DNA from: Caulobacter zeae
GTDB lineage: Bacteria > Pseudomonadota > Alphaproteobacteria > Caulobacterales > Caulobacteraceae
Reading direction: 5' to 3'
DNA length: 64,000 bases
NCBI RefSeq assembly: GCF_002858925.1
Contig: NZ_PJRS01000040.1
Location: 1-64,000 of the forward strand
The first letter of the stretch is position 1. Each line of letters opens with the position of its first letter. The translations under genes and the position numbers were made by a program. The notes under the pieces were generated by a model. That model was not told where the DNA came from, ran no database searches, and worked only from the letters and a program-made list of their open reading frames with translations. Positions 15,559-26,983 of this stretch are shown piece after piece.

Positions 15559-17352
15559 CTACCCCATCTCCGCCAAACTCTTCCTGCGCCGAAGCTGCGT
15601 TACCGGAACCGCGAGGCTGTCCAGGGCCAGGGCCGCCGCCTCGAAGCCCGCCGCCACGGCGGGTTCGAAGGCTCTCCAGTCGCGGATGTCGACGCCTTCG
15701 AGCTTGGGGGTGATCAGCACGTCGCTGGCCTCGCGGCTGGCGGCGAGATCGCGGCCGGTGGAGACGGTGGCCGCGCGCATCAGGAGGGCGACGATCGGCG
15801 GGCCCTTGCGCCACTCGCCTGAAAACAGCCAGCGCCAGAACGAGGGCGGGGTGACGATGTCGTCGGCGGTGATGCTGCGGCCGCGGGTGACGTCGACGCC
15901 GATGATCGGCCCCAGCTGGAAGGCGCGCATGACGTCGGCGGGGAAGTTCTTCATCACCGCCCCGTCGACCAGCACGGCCTCGCCGTCGGTCACCGGCGGC
16001 AGCACGCCCGGCAGCGAGATCGAGGCCCGCAGCGCCTGGTGCAGCGGTCCGGTACGGTGCAGGTGGTAGGCCCCCGAGGTCAGGTTCGACGACACGCAGA
16101 AGAACGGCAGCCACAGGTCGGCGATGTCGATGTCGCCGAAGTGTTCGTGCAAGCGGTCCTTGACCTTCTCGCCGCGGGTCATGGCGATCAGGGGGAAGGC
16201 GATGTCGTCCAGGGGGCTGGAATCCACGAAGGCCTTGCGGATCCGGGTCTCCATCTCGCCGTCGTCCCAGCCCATGGCCAGGCCCGCCGCGACGATGGCC
16301 CCCATCGAGGCGCCGCCGACGAAGTCGATGGGCACGCCGCGCTCGCGCAGGGCCTGGACGGCGCCGACGTGGGCGTAGGCCCGCGCGCCGCCGCCGGAGA
16401 GGACCAGGCCCACCGATTGGCCGGTGAGCACCCGGGCCAGCCGCTCGACGTCGGCCAGGCCGTTTTCGCGCAGGTGGAACAGGCGCGCGGCGTCGGTGGC
16501 CTCCACCCAGGCCTGCGAGCCCTGCGGCCGCTTGGCGCCGGGCGGCTGGATCAGGATCAGGTCGATCAGCCGCTGGGCCTGCAGGGGGCGCGAGGCGTAG
16601 GTCGGCAGCTCGACCGGCGGGCGATGGTCGCCGCGACCGACGCGGAACAGCCGGTCGACCTGGCGTCCGACCACGTGCTTCCAGGCGGTTTCGCCCATCT
16701 CGGCGACATACAGCACGAAGTCGTGGGTGCGCTCGACGCGACTGAACCACTCGGTCGGAGCCAAGAGGCTTTCACCGCCCTCGACGGTGACGGCGTAGCC
16801 CAGCGAGCCGATGCAGCGGGCGATGCGCTCGACGATCGGGCGGATGGGCGGCCCGTCGCTGGCGGCGATGAAGCCGTAGACCGACGGATCGCCGATCGAG
16901 GCGTGGGCCCCGGCCTGGCGGGCGCGGCGAATCATCAGCCGCGACAGTTCGATCATCACGTGGGGGTCGCGCTCGACGGCCTCGAAGAAGGCCGTGCGGG
17001 GCAGGGCTAGGACCTCCGAGTCGCGCAGGGCCACCATGTGGGCCGAGTGCGGGGCGCCGGCGATCATCGCCATCTCGCCGGCCGGTTCGCCCGGACGGAT
17101 CACGCCCAGGAACTGCGGCTCCTGGCCTTCTTCCCGCCTGAAGGCTCCAAGGCGGCCGGTGCGCAGGAAGTAGAGGTGGTCGGAGGCCTCGCCCGGCGCA
17201 TAGAGTAGGGAGCCGCCGGGCAGGGAGAACCAGGCGGCGTCGCCCTCGCGCCCTTCGCGCGCGAACAGCCGGGCCAGGGCCGAGTCGGCCATGAAGTCGG
17301 GTAGGGTGACCACGGGACGGACGCTAGAGCTAGTTCGCGCCGGATGAAACAT
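15559..17352 (-). CDS. Cyclic-nucleotide-binding-domain patatin-like phospholipase
   Basis: 597 residues. An N-terminal cNMP-binding domain (about 20-130: LPGGSLLYAPGEASDHLYFL, RPGEPAGEMAMIAGAPHSA) precedes a patatin lipase domain from about residue 315. The lipase has the glycine-rich oxyanion loop SGGGARAYAHVG, nucleophile motif GASMG, and catalytic Asp in DGAVMKNFP. The layout resembles neuropathy-target-esterase-type phospholipases. Start ATG 17352 has AGGA upstream; GTG 17313 and ATG 17292 are in-frame alternatives. Whether it binds cAMP cannot be read from sequence alone. Confidence 0.88.
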   Translation of the reverse strand: MFHPARTSSSVRPVVTLPDFMADSALARLFAREGREGDAAWFSLPGGSLLYAPGEASDHLYFLRTGRLGAFRREEGQEPQFLGVIRPGEPAGEMAMIAGAPHSAHMVALRDSEVLALPRTAFFEAVERDPHVMIELSRLMIRRARQAGAHASIGDPSVYGFIAASDGPPIRPIVERIARCIGSLGYAVTVEGGESLLAPTEWFSRVERTHDFVLYVAEMGETAWKHVVGRQVDRLFRVGRGDHRPPVELPTYASRPLQAQRLIDLILIQPPGAKRPQGSQAWVEATDAARLFHLRENGLADVERLARVLTGQSVGLVLSGGGARAYAHVGAVQALRERGVPIDFVGGASMGAIVAAGLAMGWDDGEMETRIRKAFVDSSPLDDIAFPLIAMTRGEKVKDRLHEHFGDIDIADLWLPFFCVSSNLTSGAYHLHRTGPLHQALRASISLPGVLPPVTDGEAVLVDGAVMKNFPADVMRAFQLGPIIGVDVTRGRSITADDIVTPPSFWRWLFSGEWRKGPPIVALLMRAATVSTGRDLAASREASDVLITPKLEGVDIRDWRAFEPAVAAGFEAAALALDSLAVPVTQLRRRKSLAEMG

Positions 17353-17405
17353 CTGATCCTGCGAGCGTGACAATCGGCGGGCGGGCGGCGGGCGGGCGGC
17401 GCGCG

Positions 17406-17526
17406 GGCGAAAACCTCGTCCTTCGACAAGCTCAGGATGAGGTTTTTCTGTTGCCTGGGCTTGTAAGATGCCCGCGCTTGTAAATGGTCCTCATCCTGAG
17501 CTCGTCGAAGGACGAGAACCACGCAC
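17406..17526. repeat. Dispersed repeat pair, TCGACAAGCTCAGGATGAGG family (inverted copy)
   Basis: AAAACCTCGTCCTTCGACAA with GCTCAGGATGAGG (17411-17442), then the mate GGTCCTCATCCTGAGCTCGT with CGAAGGACGAG (17487-17517). Same two-unit plan as 8259-8365 but in the opposite overall direction. Confidence 0.8.
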
Positions 17527-17605
17527 CGGGGGCGATGTCAGCGATGTCGGCAAAGGTCGAATATCGCCGCTTTCGGTGTGAAACGGAAAAGGCTATGCCT
17601 CGCTT

Positions 17606-19198
17606 ATGCCGAAGCTGAACACGCTTATTGACAAGAACAGCGCTTCGTTCGCGAAAAACGCTGCCCACAACACGGCCCTGGTGGAGGAACTGCGCGAAAG
17701 GGTCGCGACCGCGGCCCTGGGCGGCTCGGAGAGCGCCCGCAGCAAGCACGCCGCCCGGGGCAAGCTGCTGCCGCGCGAGCGGGTGGAGCGCCTGCTCGAC
17801 CCGGGCTCGCCGTTCCTGGAGATCGGCCAGCTGGCCGCCTTCGACCTCTACAAGGGCGAGGCGCCTGGCGCGGGGATCATCGCCGGCATCGGCCGGGTGT
17901 CGGGCCGCGAGGTGATGATCGTCGCCAACGACGCCACGGTGAAGGGCGGCGCCTATTTCCCGATGACGGTGAAGAAGCACCTGCGCGCCCAGGAGATCGC
18001 CGAGCAGAACCGCCTGCCCTGCGTCTACCTGGTCGACAGCGGCGGCGCGAACCTGCCCCACCAGGCCGAGGTGTTCCCCGACCGCGACCACTTCGGCCGC
18101 ATCTTCTTCAACCAGGCGCGGATGAGCGCGAGGGGCATCGCCCAGATCGCCTGCGTCATGGGCTCGTGCACGGCCGGCGGCGCATACGTGCCGGCGATGA
18201 GCGACGAGACCGTCATCGTGCGCGAGCAGGGCACCATCTTTCTGGCCGGCCCGCCGCTGGTGAAGGCCGCGACCGGCGAGGTCATCTCGGCCGAGGAACT
18301 GGGCGGGGCCGACACCCACGGCCGCCGCTCGGGCGTGGTCGACCACGTGGCCGACGACGATGAGCACGCGCTGGAGATCGTCCGCTCGATCGTCGCCAAC
18401 CTGAACGCCGAGAAGCGCCATGAGGCGGTGATCGCCGACGCCGAGCCGCCGCTCTACGATCCCGAAGAGATCTACGGCGTCGTGCCGACCGACGTGCGCG
18501 CGCCCTACGACGTGCGCGAGGTGATCGCCCGCATCGTCGACGGTTCGAAGTTCGATGAGTTCAAGGCGCTGTACGGCGCGACCCTGGTCTGCGGCTTCGC
18601 CCGCATCTGGGGCCAGCCGGTGGCGATCCTAGCCAACAACGGCGTGCTGTTCTCGGAAAGCGCCCTGAAGGGCGCGCACTTCATCGAGCTGGCCTGCAAG
18701 CGCAAGATCCCGCTGGTGTTCCTGCAGAACATCTCGGGCTTCATGGTCGGCGGCAAGTATGAGGCCGGCGGCATCGCCAAGGACGGCGCCAAGCTGGTGA
18801 CGGCGGTAGCCTCGGCCGAGGTTCCGAAGTTCACGGTGCTGATCGGCGGCAGCTTCGGGGCCGGCAACTACGGCATGTGCGGCCGGGCCTACAGCCCGCG
18901 CTTCCTGTTCACCTGGCCCAATTCGCGGATCTCGGTGATGGGCGGCGAGCAGGCCGCCAGCGTGCTGGCCACGGTCCACCGCGACGCCGCGACCTGGACC
19001 GACGAAGAGGCCGAGGCCTTCAAGGCCCCGATCCGCCAGCGCTACGAGGACGAGGGCAATCCCTACCACGCCACCTCGCGGCTGTGGGACGACGGGATCA
19101 TTGATCCGGCTCAAACCCGCGACGTGCTGGGCCTGGCCATATCGGCCAGCCTGAACGCGCCGATTCCGGAGACCACCTTCGGCGTCTTCAGGATGTGA
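17606..19198 (+). CDS. mccB: Methylcrotonyl-CoA carboxylase beta subunit
   Basis: 530 residues. Carboxyltransferase subunit turning 3-methylcrotonyl-CoA into 3-methylglutaconyl-CoA in leucine breakdown. Signals: SKHAARGKLLPRERVERLLD, VKKHLRAQEIAEQNRLPCVY, VDSGGANLPHQAEVFPDR, GSCTAGGAYVPAMSDE, IFLAGPPLVKAATGEVIS, and PLVFLQNISGFMVGGKYEAG. The SGGANLPHQAEVFPD wording separates it from propionyl-CoA carboxylase beta. The partner mccA (biotin subunit) is not in this window; liuC follows after a repeat. Confidence 0.92.
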   Translation: MPKLNTLIDKNSASFAKNAAHNTALVEELRERVATAALGGSESARSKHAARGKLLPRERVERLLDPGSPFLEIGQLAAFDLYKGEAPGAGIIAGIGRVSGREVMIVANDATVKGGAYFPMTVKKHLRAQEIAEQNRLPCVYLVDSGGANLPHQAEVFPDRDHFGRIFFNQARMSARGIAQIACVMGSCTAGGAYVPAMSDETVIVREQGTIFLAGPPLVKAATGEVISAEELGGADTHGRRSGVVDHVADDDEHALEIVRSIVANLNAEKRHEAVIADAEPPLYDPEEIYGVVPTDVRAPYDVREVIARIVDGSKFDEFKALYGATLVCGFARIWGQPVAILANNGVLFSESALKGAHFIELACKRKIPLVFLQNISGFMVGGKYEAGGIAKDGAKLVTAVASAEVPKFTVLIGGSFGAGNYGMCGRAYSPRFLFTWPNSRISVMGGEQAASVLATVHRDAATWTDEEAEAFKAPIRQRYEDEGNPYHATSRLWDDGIIDPAQTRDVLGLAISASLNAPIPETTFGVFRM

Positions 19199-19243
19199 CG
19201 GTTCAAGCGGAACCTCTGCTTTGGGCGTATCGTTGACGAGGGC

Positions 19244-19345
19244 CGTGCGTGGACCCCGCCCTTCGACGAGCTCAGGGTGAGGTCCAAGGCGCGGATCGTA
19301 GAAAAACCTCATCCTGAGCTTGTCGAAGGACGAGGTTTTCGCCCC
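19244..19345. repeat. Dispersed repeat pair, TCGACAAGCTCAGGATGAGG family
   Basis: CGTGGACCCCGCCCTTCGAC with GAGCTCAGGGTGAGGTCC, then AAAACCTCATCCTGAGCTTG with TCGAAGGACGAGGTTTTC. It lies between mccB and liuC and ends about 25 bases before the liuC ribosome binding site. Confidence 0.8.
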
Positions 19346-19381
19346 AGTGTGTGACGGCGGACTTCAACAAGGAGCGTGCTC

Positions 19382-20227
19382 ATGACCAACCCCATCGCCG
19401 ACCCGATCGTCGAGGTGCCGGACACCGACGCCATGAGCCCGCTGGTCCACATGGAGTCCACGCCCGAAGGGGCGGTGACGGTGTGGATCAACCGGCCCGA
19501 GAAGAAGAACGCCTTCGACGGCGAGACCATCGCCGCCCTGGCCCAGGCCTTCGAGACCCTGCACGGGGCCGAGGGCGTGCGGATCGTGTTCCTGCGCGGC
19601 GTGGGCGGCACGTTCTGCGCCGGCGCGGACCTGGAATGGATGGCCGCCGCCGCCGAATGGGACGAGGACGACAACCGCGACGACGCGCTGGTGCTGGCGC
19701 GGATGCTCAAGGCCCTGCACGACATCCCGGCCCTGACCGTGGCCCTGGTCGAGGGCTCGGCCTTCGGCGGCGGCGCTGGCCTGGTGGCCGCCTGCGACCA
19801 TGCGCTGGCGACGGCGGACGCCAAGTTCGCCTTCTCGGAGGTGAAGCTGGGCCTGACCCCGGCCACCATCAGCCCGTACGTGATCGCCGCCCTGGGGCCG
19901 CGCACGTCGAAGCTGCTGTTCGCCACCGGCCGGGTGTTCGACGCCGACGCGGCCTGGAGCTATGGCCTGGTCGACGAGGTGTTCGACGACGTCGAGGGGC
20001 TGGTCGCCGCCCAGGACGCCCTGATCGAGGAGGTCGTGGCCTGCGCCCCCGGCGCGATCGGCGACGCCAAGGCGCTGGTCAACGACTTCGCCTTCGAGAA
20101 GATCGATCGCGGCCTGATCGACGACAGCGCCCGCCGCATCGCCCGTCGTCGGGTCTCCGACGAGGGGCAGGAGGGCGTGCGGGCGTTCCTGGCCAAGCGC
20201 AAGCCCAGCTGGATGGCCGAGGGCTAG
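19382..20227 (+). CDS. liuC: Enoyl-CoA hydratase, probable methylglutaconyl-CoA hydratase
   Basis: 281 residues. Crotonase fold: INRPEKKNAFDGETIAALAQ, then the oxyanion pattern GVGGTFCAGADLEWM and the second loop EGSAFGGGAGLVAACDHALA, with FAFSEVKLGLTPATISPYV. The last motif and the position after mccB point to hydration of 3-methylglutaconyl-CoA to HMG-CoA. ATG 19382 has AAGGAG at 19369-19374. An N-terminal extension of about 18 residues precedes the fold. Other short-branched enoyl-CoA substrates are possible. Confidence 0.82.
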   Translation: MTNPIADPIVEVPDTDAMSPLVHMESTPEGAVTVWINRPEKKNAFDGETIAALAQAFETLHGAEGVRIVFLRGVGGTFCAGADLEWMAAAAEWDEDDNRDDALVLARMLKALHDIPALTVALVEGSAFGGGAGLVAACDHALATADAKFAFSEVKLGLTPATISPYVIAALGPRTSKLLFATGRVFDADAAWSYGLVDEVFDDVEGLVAAQDALIEEVVACAPGAIGDAKALVNDFAFEKIDRGLIDDSARRIARRRVSDEGQEGVRAFLAKRKPSWMAEG

Positions 20228-20230
20228 GGC

Positions 20231-21963
20231 CTAGCGAGCCGGCGTCCTGTCGCGCGCTTCGATGATCAGCGACAGGACGACGCCCGTGGCCATGCCGATC
20301 AGCATCCACAGGCTGCTGGTCACCAGCCAGGAGCCGACGACGGCGTCGAGGGCCCGGCTGAGCCAGAACAGCACGAACATGCCGTAGTAACGGACCTGGG
20401 CGAGTTGCTCGCCCAGGACGGCGGTGGGCAGTCGGTGGCCGATCGCCAGGGCCAGGATCACGGCGACGCACAGCGGAGCCCAGGACGGCGGGGTCTCGCC
20501 GGTCATTCGCCAGGCCGTCAGGCCGGCCGCGATCACCGCGGCCAGGAAGGCCAGCGCGCCGAAGAGGCGCAGGGGCTTGCCCATCTCCAGATGCCAGGCC
20601 TGCATCCCCTGCGCGCCGCCGCGGAAGTCGACGGCGGCCGCCACGCTCAGGGCGAGGATCATCGACGGGCTGATCACGTCGACGTCGAACAGCGGCAGGC
20701 TGAGCGCCCAGGCGAACGGCGCCACCTGTCCCAGCAGGCGCTGGTGCAGGGGAAGGGCCAGGCCCGAGGCCGCATCGGTGGTGACGAAGGTCCAGGCCAG
20801 CAGCAGGGCGCCCAGGCCCGTCACTGCGAGCGGACTCCACAGGGTGTCGGGCAGGAGCGCCGACACCGGCAGCAGCACGAGGCTGAGCGGCGCCCAGCCG
20901 ATCCGTTCCAGCGCGCCGGCGCGCCAGGACCGGTGGATCTCCCAGGCGGTCTTCAGGCGCAGGTAGCCGTAGAGATAGGACAGCTGGCCGGCCAGGATGA
21001 CGCCCGCCGTGGCGACATAGACCGCCAGCAGGGCCAGGGGCGACAGGTTGTTGACGGCGGCGATCAGCGGGGCCAGCAGCGGCGCGCCCAGCGTGAACCA
21101 GATCATGCCCGAGCTCAGCCGGGGACGCTCATAGCGCCGGCGCCAGAGGGCGACCGTTTCGGCGTCGAAGCCGGCCATCAGCACCCCATCGCCGGCGCCG
21201 AGGCGCTCGAGCAGGGTCTTCATGACGATCTCGAAGCGCGGATTGAGACGGCGCCACAGCGGGATCTTGGCCGTCGGCGGCCCCTGCAGCACGGCCACGA
21301 CCGCGCGGGCCTGATCGTCGTTGCGCAGCAGGCGGTCGCGGCGCTCGACGAAGTCGCGGCGCTGGATGATCGCCTCGGCGGCGGCCGAGGGTTCGAAATG
21401 CAGGTCGTCGCGCCGCCAGCGGAAGGCGTCCACCGCCGGCGCGAGCAGGGCGTCCGACCGGGGCGCGGTTTCCAGCAGCAGGTGGGCCAGCCGGGTCTCG
21501 ACCTCGTCGGCGACCGTGATCTGTTCCAGGGCCTCGGCGTTCAGCACCGCGTGGAAGGCCGCCTCGAGCTCGGCGGCGGGAGCGACCTCCTGACCGCGCA
21601 GCAGCAACTCGAGGCGCTCGATCCGCGCGGCCAGCTCCTGGGCTTCAGGCGTGAGCGGCGCGGGCGAGGGGGGAGCAGGGCGCTCCAGCGTCGCCAGGGC
21701 GATCGGTGCGGCGGAGGCTGCGGCGGCAAGCGGATCGCCGGCCTGCACGTCGGGCTCGCCGTCGCCGTCGCCGTCGTCATCTTCCTCCCACATCCAGTCC
21801 CAGTCGATCCGCGCGACCGCCTCGTCGTGGGCTTCGCGCAGGCGCATGAAGCCCTCGGCGTCGTCCTCGGGATTGGTGACGCGCAGTTTGCGGGCATAGG
21901 CGCGGCGGATGGCGTCGCGGTCGCGGGTGGGCTCTATGCCGAGCACGTCCCAGATGTCGTGGC

Positions 21964-21967
<4 letters not shown>
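20231..21967 (-). CDS. J-like-domain membrane protein, HscC partner
   Basis: 578 residues. Residues 4-50 resemble a J domain (IWDVLGIEPTRDRDAIRRAY, then ARKLRVTNPEDDAEGFMRLR) but the invariant HPD loop is replaced by NPEDD. An acidic run (EEDDDGDGDGEPD) follows, then a helical middle region and about eight hydrophobic segments from residue 270 onward. GTG start overlaps the hscC stop (GTGA), so the two are translationally coupled. Degenerate J proteins next to HscC-type Hsp70s are known in enterobacteria (DjlB/DjlC); the function here is inferred from that context. Confidence 0.75.
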
Positions 21968-23664
<1,697 letters not shown>

Positions 23665-23811
23665 GCGACGCTCCCCCGTACGCAAACTCAAGCTTGGGTT
23701 TAGCCTCGCCGGCGTCGAGAACCAAGGGCGCGTGCATGGTGGGAGCAGGGCTGCGGGCGGGCGGGGGATTTATCCCCTTGCTCCCGCCGTAAAAACGCGC
23801 ATCTAGGCCCC

Positions 23812-25098
23812 ATGCGCCGGTTCGACTTTTCCAGCCCCGACTTCGCCCAGGCCTTCAAGGCCTTCCTCGACGAGCGTCGCGGTTCGCCCGCCGACGTCGA
23901 CGCCGCGGCCGCGGATGTGCTGGAGGCCGTGCGACACGGCGGTCTGGACGCCGTGCTCGACTACACCCGCCGGTTCGACAAGGTGGAGCTGACGCCGGAA
24001 ACCGTGCGCGTCACCGCCGAGGAGATCGAGGCGGGCGCGGCCGAATGCTCGGCCGAAGTGCGCGAAGCCATCGCCTTCGCCGCCGCCCGCATCCGCGCCT
24101 ATCACAGCCGCCAGCGTCCGGCCGACCAGGCCTGGACCGACGAGGCCGGCGTCGAGCTGGGTTGGCGCTGGACGCCGCTGGAGGCCGTGGGCGTCTATGT
24201 GCCCGGCGGCCGCGCGGCCTATCCCTCGACCGTGCTGATGAACGCCGTGCCCGCCCAGGTGGCCGGCGTCGACCGCATCGCCATGGTCACCCCGCCCGGC
24301 AAGCTTCAACCCGCCGTGCTGGCCGCCGCGAAAGAGGCGGGCGTCACCGAGATCTGGCGCATCGGCGGGGCCCAGGCCGTGGCCGCCCTGGCCTATGGCG
24401 CGGGTCCCATCCAGCCCGTCGACAAGATCGTCGGTCCCGGCAACGCCTATGTCACCGCCGCCAAGCGCCGCCTGTACGGCGTGGTCGGCATCGACGCCCT
24501 GGCCGGTCCGTCCGAGATCGTCGTCGTGGCCGACGCGCAGAACAATCCCGACTGGATCGCCGCCGATCTCCTGAGCCAGGCCGAGCACGACCCGGCCGCC
24601 CAGTCGATCCTGATCACCGACGACGAGGCCTTCGCCGCCGCCGTCGAGGCCGCCGTGGCCGAGCGCCTGAAGACCCTGTCGACGGGCGAGGACGCCGCCG
24701 CCTCGTGGCGCGACCACGGCGCGGTGATCATCGCCCCGCTGGACGAGAGCCCGGCCCTGGTCGACGCCATCGCCCCCGAGCACGTCGAGTTCGCCATGGA
24801 GAACCCCGAACGCCTGTCGGACCGGGTGCGCCACGCCGGCGCGATCTTCCTGGGCCGCCTGACGCCGGAAGCCATCGGCGACTACGTGGCCGGCTCCAAC
24901 CACGTGCTGCCCACCAGCCGCGCGGCGCGCTTCCAGTCGGGCCTGTCGATCTACGACTTCATCAAGCGCACCTCGATCGTGAAGTGCGACGCGGCCTCGT
25001 TCGGGATCCTGGGTCCGCACACCGCGGCGCTGGCGCAGGCCGAGGGGCTGCCGGCCCACGCCCTGTCGGCGTCGATCAGGTTGCCTTCGAAGAGCTGA
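23812..25098 (+). CDS. hisD: Histidinol dehydrogenase
   Basis: 428 residues. Zn-dependent, NAD-linked enzyme for the last two steps of histidine biosynthesis. Family motifs: YVPGGRAAYPSTVLMNAVPA, RIGGAQAVAALAYG, KIVGPGNAYVTAAKR, AGPSEIVVVAD, LLSQAEHDPAAQ (zinc-ligand Gln and His), APEHVEFAMENP and SNHVLPTSRAARFQSGLS. Divergent from hscC; head of a probable operon with UPF0262 and a LMW phosphatase-like gene. No other his genes in the window. Confidence 0.95.
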   Translation: MRRFDFSSPDFAQAFKAFLDERRGSPADVDAAAADVLEAVRHGGLDAVLDYTRRFDKVELTPETVRVTAEEIEAGAAECSAEVREAIAFAAARIRAYHSRQRPADQAWTDEAGVELGWRWTPLEAVGVYVPGGRAAYPSTVLMNAVPAQVAGVDRIAMVTPPGKLQPAVLAAAKEAGVTEIWRIGGAQAVAALAYGAGPIQPVDKIVGPGNAYVTAAKRRLYGVVGIDALAGPSEIVVVADAQNNPDWIAADLLSQAEHDPAAQSILITDDEAFAAAVEAAVAERLKTLSTGEDAAASWRDHGAVIIAPLDESPALVDAIAPEHVEFAMENPERLSDRVRHAGAIFLGRLTPEAIGDYVAGSNHVLPTSRAARFQSGLSIYDFIKRTSIVKCDAASFGILGPHTAALAQAEGLPAHALSASIRLPSKS

Positions 25099-25118
25099 CG
25101 GGCAAATCTCGCCGTACG

Positions 25119-25592
25119 ATGTCAGACACGCCCAAGCACTTCCTGAAGACGATCGCCATCGACGAGGATTCGCTGGCGGCGGCCTCGCGCGACCAGGAGC
25201 AGGAGCGCCAGGTCGCGATCTTCGACCTGCTGGACGAGAACTATTTCGAGCCGGCGGAGGCGCAGGGCGGGCCCTATGACCTGAAGCTGTCGCTGATCGA
25301 GAATCGCCTGGCGCTCGACATCGCCGGCGGCGGCTACGAGAAGCGGCACCTGCTGTCGCTGTCGCCGTTCCGCGGGGTGATCCGCGACTACTTCATGATC
25401 TGCGACAGCTACTACCAGGCGATCCGCAACTCGACGCCCCAGCAGATCGAGGCCTTGGACATGGGCCGGCGCGGCCTGCACAACGAAGGCTCGGCCCTGC
25501 TGCGCGAGCGGCTGGACGGCAAGGTGAAGACCGATCTCGACACGGCCCGGCGCCTTTTCACCCTGATCTGCGCGCTGCACTGGCGGGGCTGA
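25119..25592 (+). CDS. UPF0262 family protein
   Basis: 157 residues, start ATG 25119, 20 bases after hisD. Recognisable alphaproteobacterial UPF0262 pattern: ASRDQEQERQVAIFDLLDEN, YDLKLSLIENRLALDI, LSLSPFRGVIRDYFMICDSY and MGRRGLHNEGSALLRERL. Function unknown. The conserved placement between hisD and a low-molecular-weight phosphatase suggests co-transcription. Confidence 0.85.
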   Translation: MSDTPKHFLKTIAIDEDSLAAASRDQEQERQVAIFDLLDENYFEPAEAQGGPYDLKLSLIENRLALDIAGGGYEKRHLLSLSPFRGVIRDYFMICDSYYQAIRNSTPQQIEALDMGRRGLHNEGSALLRERLDGKVKTDLDTARRLFTLICALHWRG

Positions 25593-25594
25593 TC

Positions 25595-26053
25595 GTGGTC
25601 GATCTGCCCGATGCGGTGCTGTTCACCTGCAACTACAACCGCGTGCGCTCGCCGATGGCGGAGGCGCTGTTCAAGCGGTTCTACGGCACCCGGGCCTATG
25701 TCGACTCGTGCGGCCTGAAGCCGGATCCGGCCGGGGAGGGGATCGACCCCTTCGTGGTGGCGGTGATGGACGAGATGGGCGTCGACGTGGCCGCCCACCA
25801 GCCCAAGACCTTCGACGAGCTGGAGGACGACAGTTTCGACGTCGTCGTGTCGCTGACGCCCGAGGCCCAGCACCGCGCCGTGGAGCTGTCGCGCGACCGG
25901 GCCGTCGAGATCGAGTACTGGCCGACCCATGATCCGACCCTGGTGAACGACGGCTCGCGCGACGCCATGCTGGCCGCCTATCGCGAGGTTCGCGACACGC
26001 TTTCGGCCGCGATTCGCGCGCGTTTCGGGACACCATCGACGTTCGGGGGGTGA
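25595..26053 (+). CDS. Low-molecular-weight phosphatase / arsenate-reductase-like protein
   Basis: 152 residues, GTG start three bases after the UPF0262 stop. Has the phosphate-binding loop CNYNRVRSP (Cys-x5-Arg) near the N-terminus and a WPTHDPT segment carrying the general-acid Asp. This is the fold of LMW protein tyrosine phosphatases and arsenate reductase. No second thiol pair typical of ArsC is apparent. Substrate unknown. Confidence 0.83.
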   Translation: MVDLPDAVLFTCNYNRVRSPMAEALFKRFYGTRAYVDSCGLKPDPAGEGIDPFVVAVMDEMGVDVAAHQPKTFDELEDDSFDVVVSLTPEAQHRAVELSRDRAVEIEYWPTHDPTLVNDGSRDAMLAAYREVRDTLSAAIRARFGTPSTFGG

Positions 26054-26151
26054 ATGCGCTATAAGCCCCGCCTCGCAGCCGCGGCTCGCGTCACGACTCG
26101 TTTCCGGGTCGCGCGGGCCGCGTTGCTATTGAACCCCTGTTGAGAGGCCTG

Positions 26152-26370
26152 ATGGCTAAGGAAGAACTGCTCGAGTTTCCCGGTACGGTCAGCGAACTGC
26201 TGCCCAACGCCACCTTCCGCGTGAAGCTCGAGAACGATCACGAGATCATCGCCCACACCGCCGGCAAGATGCGCAAGAACCGCATCCGCGTGCTGGCCGG
26301 CGACAAGGTGCTCGTTGAAATGACGCCCTACGACCTGACCAAGGGCCGTATCACCTACCGCTTCAAGTAA
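26152..26370 (+). CDS. infA: Translation initiation factor IF-1
   Basis: 72 residues, standard length. A single OB-fold: AKEELLEFPGTVSELLPNAT, FRVKLENDHEIIAHTAGKMR, KNRIRVLAGDKVLVEMTPYD, ending GRITYRFK. Binds the ribosomal A site during initiation. GAGAGG upstream supports ATG 26152. First gene of infA-maf-RNase E/G-yacG. Confidence 0.97.
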   Translation: MAKEELLEFPGTVSELLPNATFRVKLENDHEIIAHTAGKMRKNRIRVLAGDKVLVEMTPYDLTKGRITYRFK

Positions 26371-26383
26371 GCCGGGCGCGCAC

Positions 26384-26983
26384 ATGACGGTCGCCCAGCC
26401 TTCGCTGGTCCTGGCCAGTGCGAGCCCCCGGCGCTTGGACCTGTTGGCCCAGGTCGGCGTAACGCCCGACCGGGTCGATCCCGCCGACATCGACGAGTCG
26501 CCGCTGCGCGACGAGGCTCCTCGCCGCCATGCCCTGCGCCTGGCGCAGGAGAAGGCGCGCGCCGTCGCCGCCCGCTCGCCGGGCGATTTCGTGCTGGCCG
26601 CCGACACCGTGGTGGCCGTCGGTCGCCGCATCCTGCCCAAGGCCGAGACGGAAGCCGACGTTCGCCATTGCCTGAAGCTGCTGACCGGCCGCGCCCACAA
26701 GGTGCTGACCGGCGTCGCGCTGGTCGGGCCGGACGGAACGATCAGCTCGCGCGTCGTCGAGACCCGGGTGGTGTTCAAGCGCCTGTCCGACGCCGAATTC
26801 GAATCCTACGTCGCCAGCGGGCAGTGGCGCGGCAAGGCCGGCGGCTACGGCGTGCAGGGCGCGGCCGGCGGCTTCATCGTCGACCTGCAAGGCTCCTATC
26901 CCAGCGTGGTCGGCCTGCCGCTGTACGAGACGCTGTGCATGCTGGAAGGCAAGGGCTGGACCCGCCGCGAGGCCGCCGCATGA
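26384..26983 (+). CDS. maf: Maf-family nucleotide pyrophosphatase
   Basis: 199 residues. Hydrolyses non-canonical or excess nucleoside triphosphates. Typical motifs: LVLASASPRRLDLLAQVG, ARAVAARSPGDFVLAADTVV, LTGRAHKVLTGVALV and WRGKAGGYGVQGAAGGFI. The ending VGLPLYETLCML is standard. It starts 13 bases after infA and its stop overlaps the RNase E/G start (ATGA). Confidence 0.93.
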   Translation: MTVAQPSLVLASASPRRLDLLAQVGVTPDRVDPADIDESPLRDEAPRRHALRLAQEKARAVAARSPGDFVLAADTVVAVGRRILPKAETEADVRHCLKLLTGRAHKVLTGVALVGPDGTISSRVVETRVVFKRLSDAEFESYVASGQWRGKAGGYGVQGAAGGFIVDLQGSYPSVVGLPLYETLCMLEGKGWTRREAAA

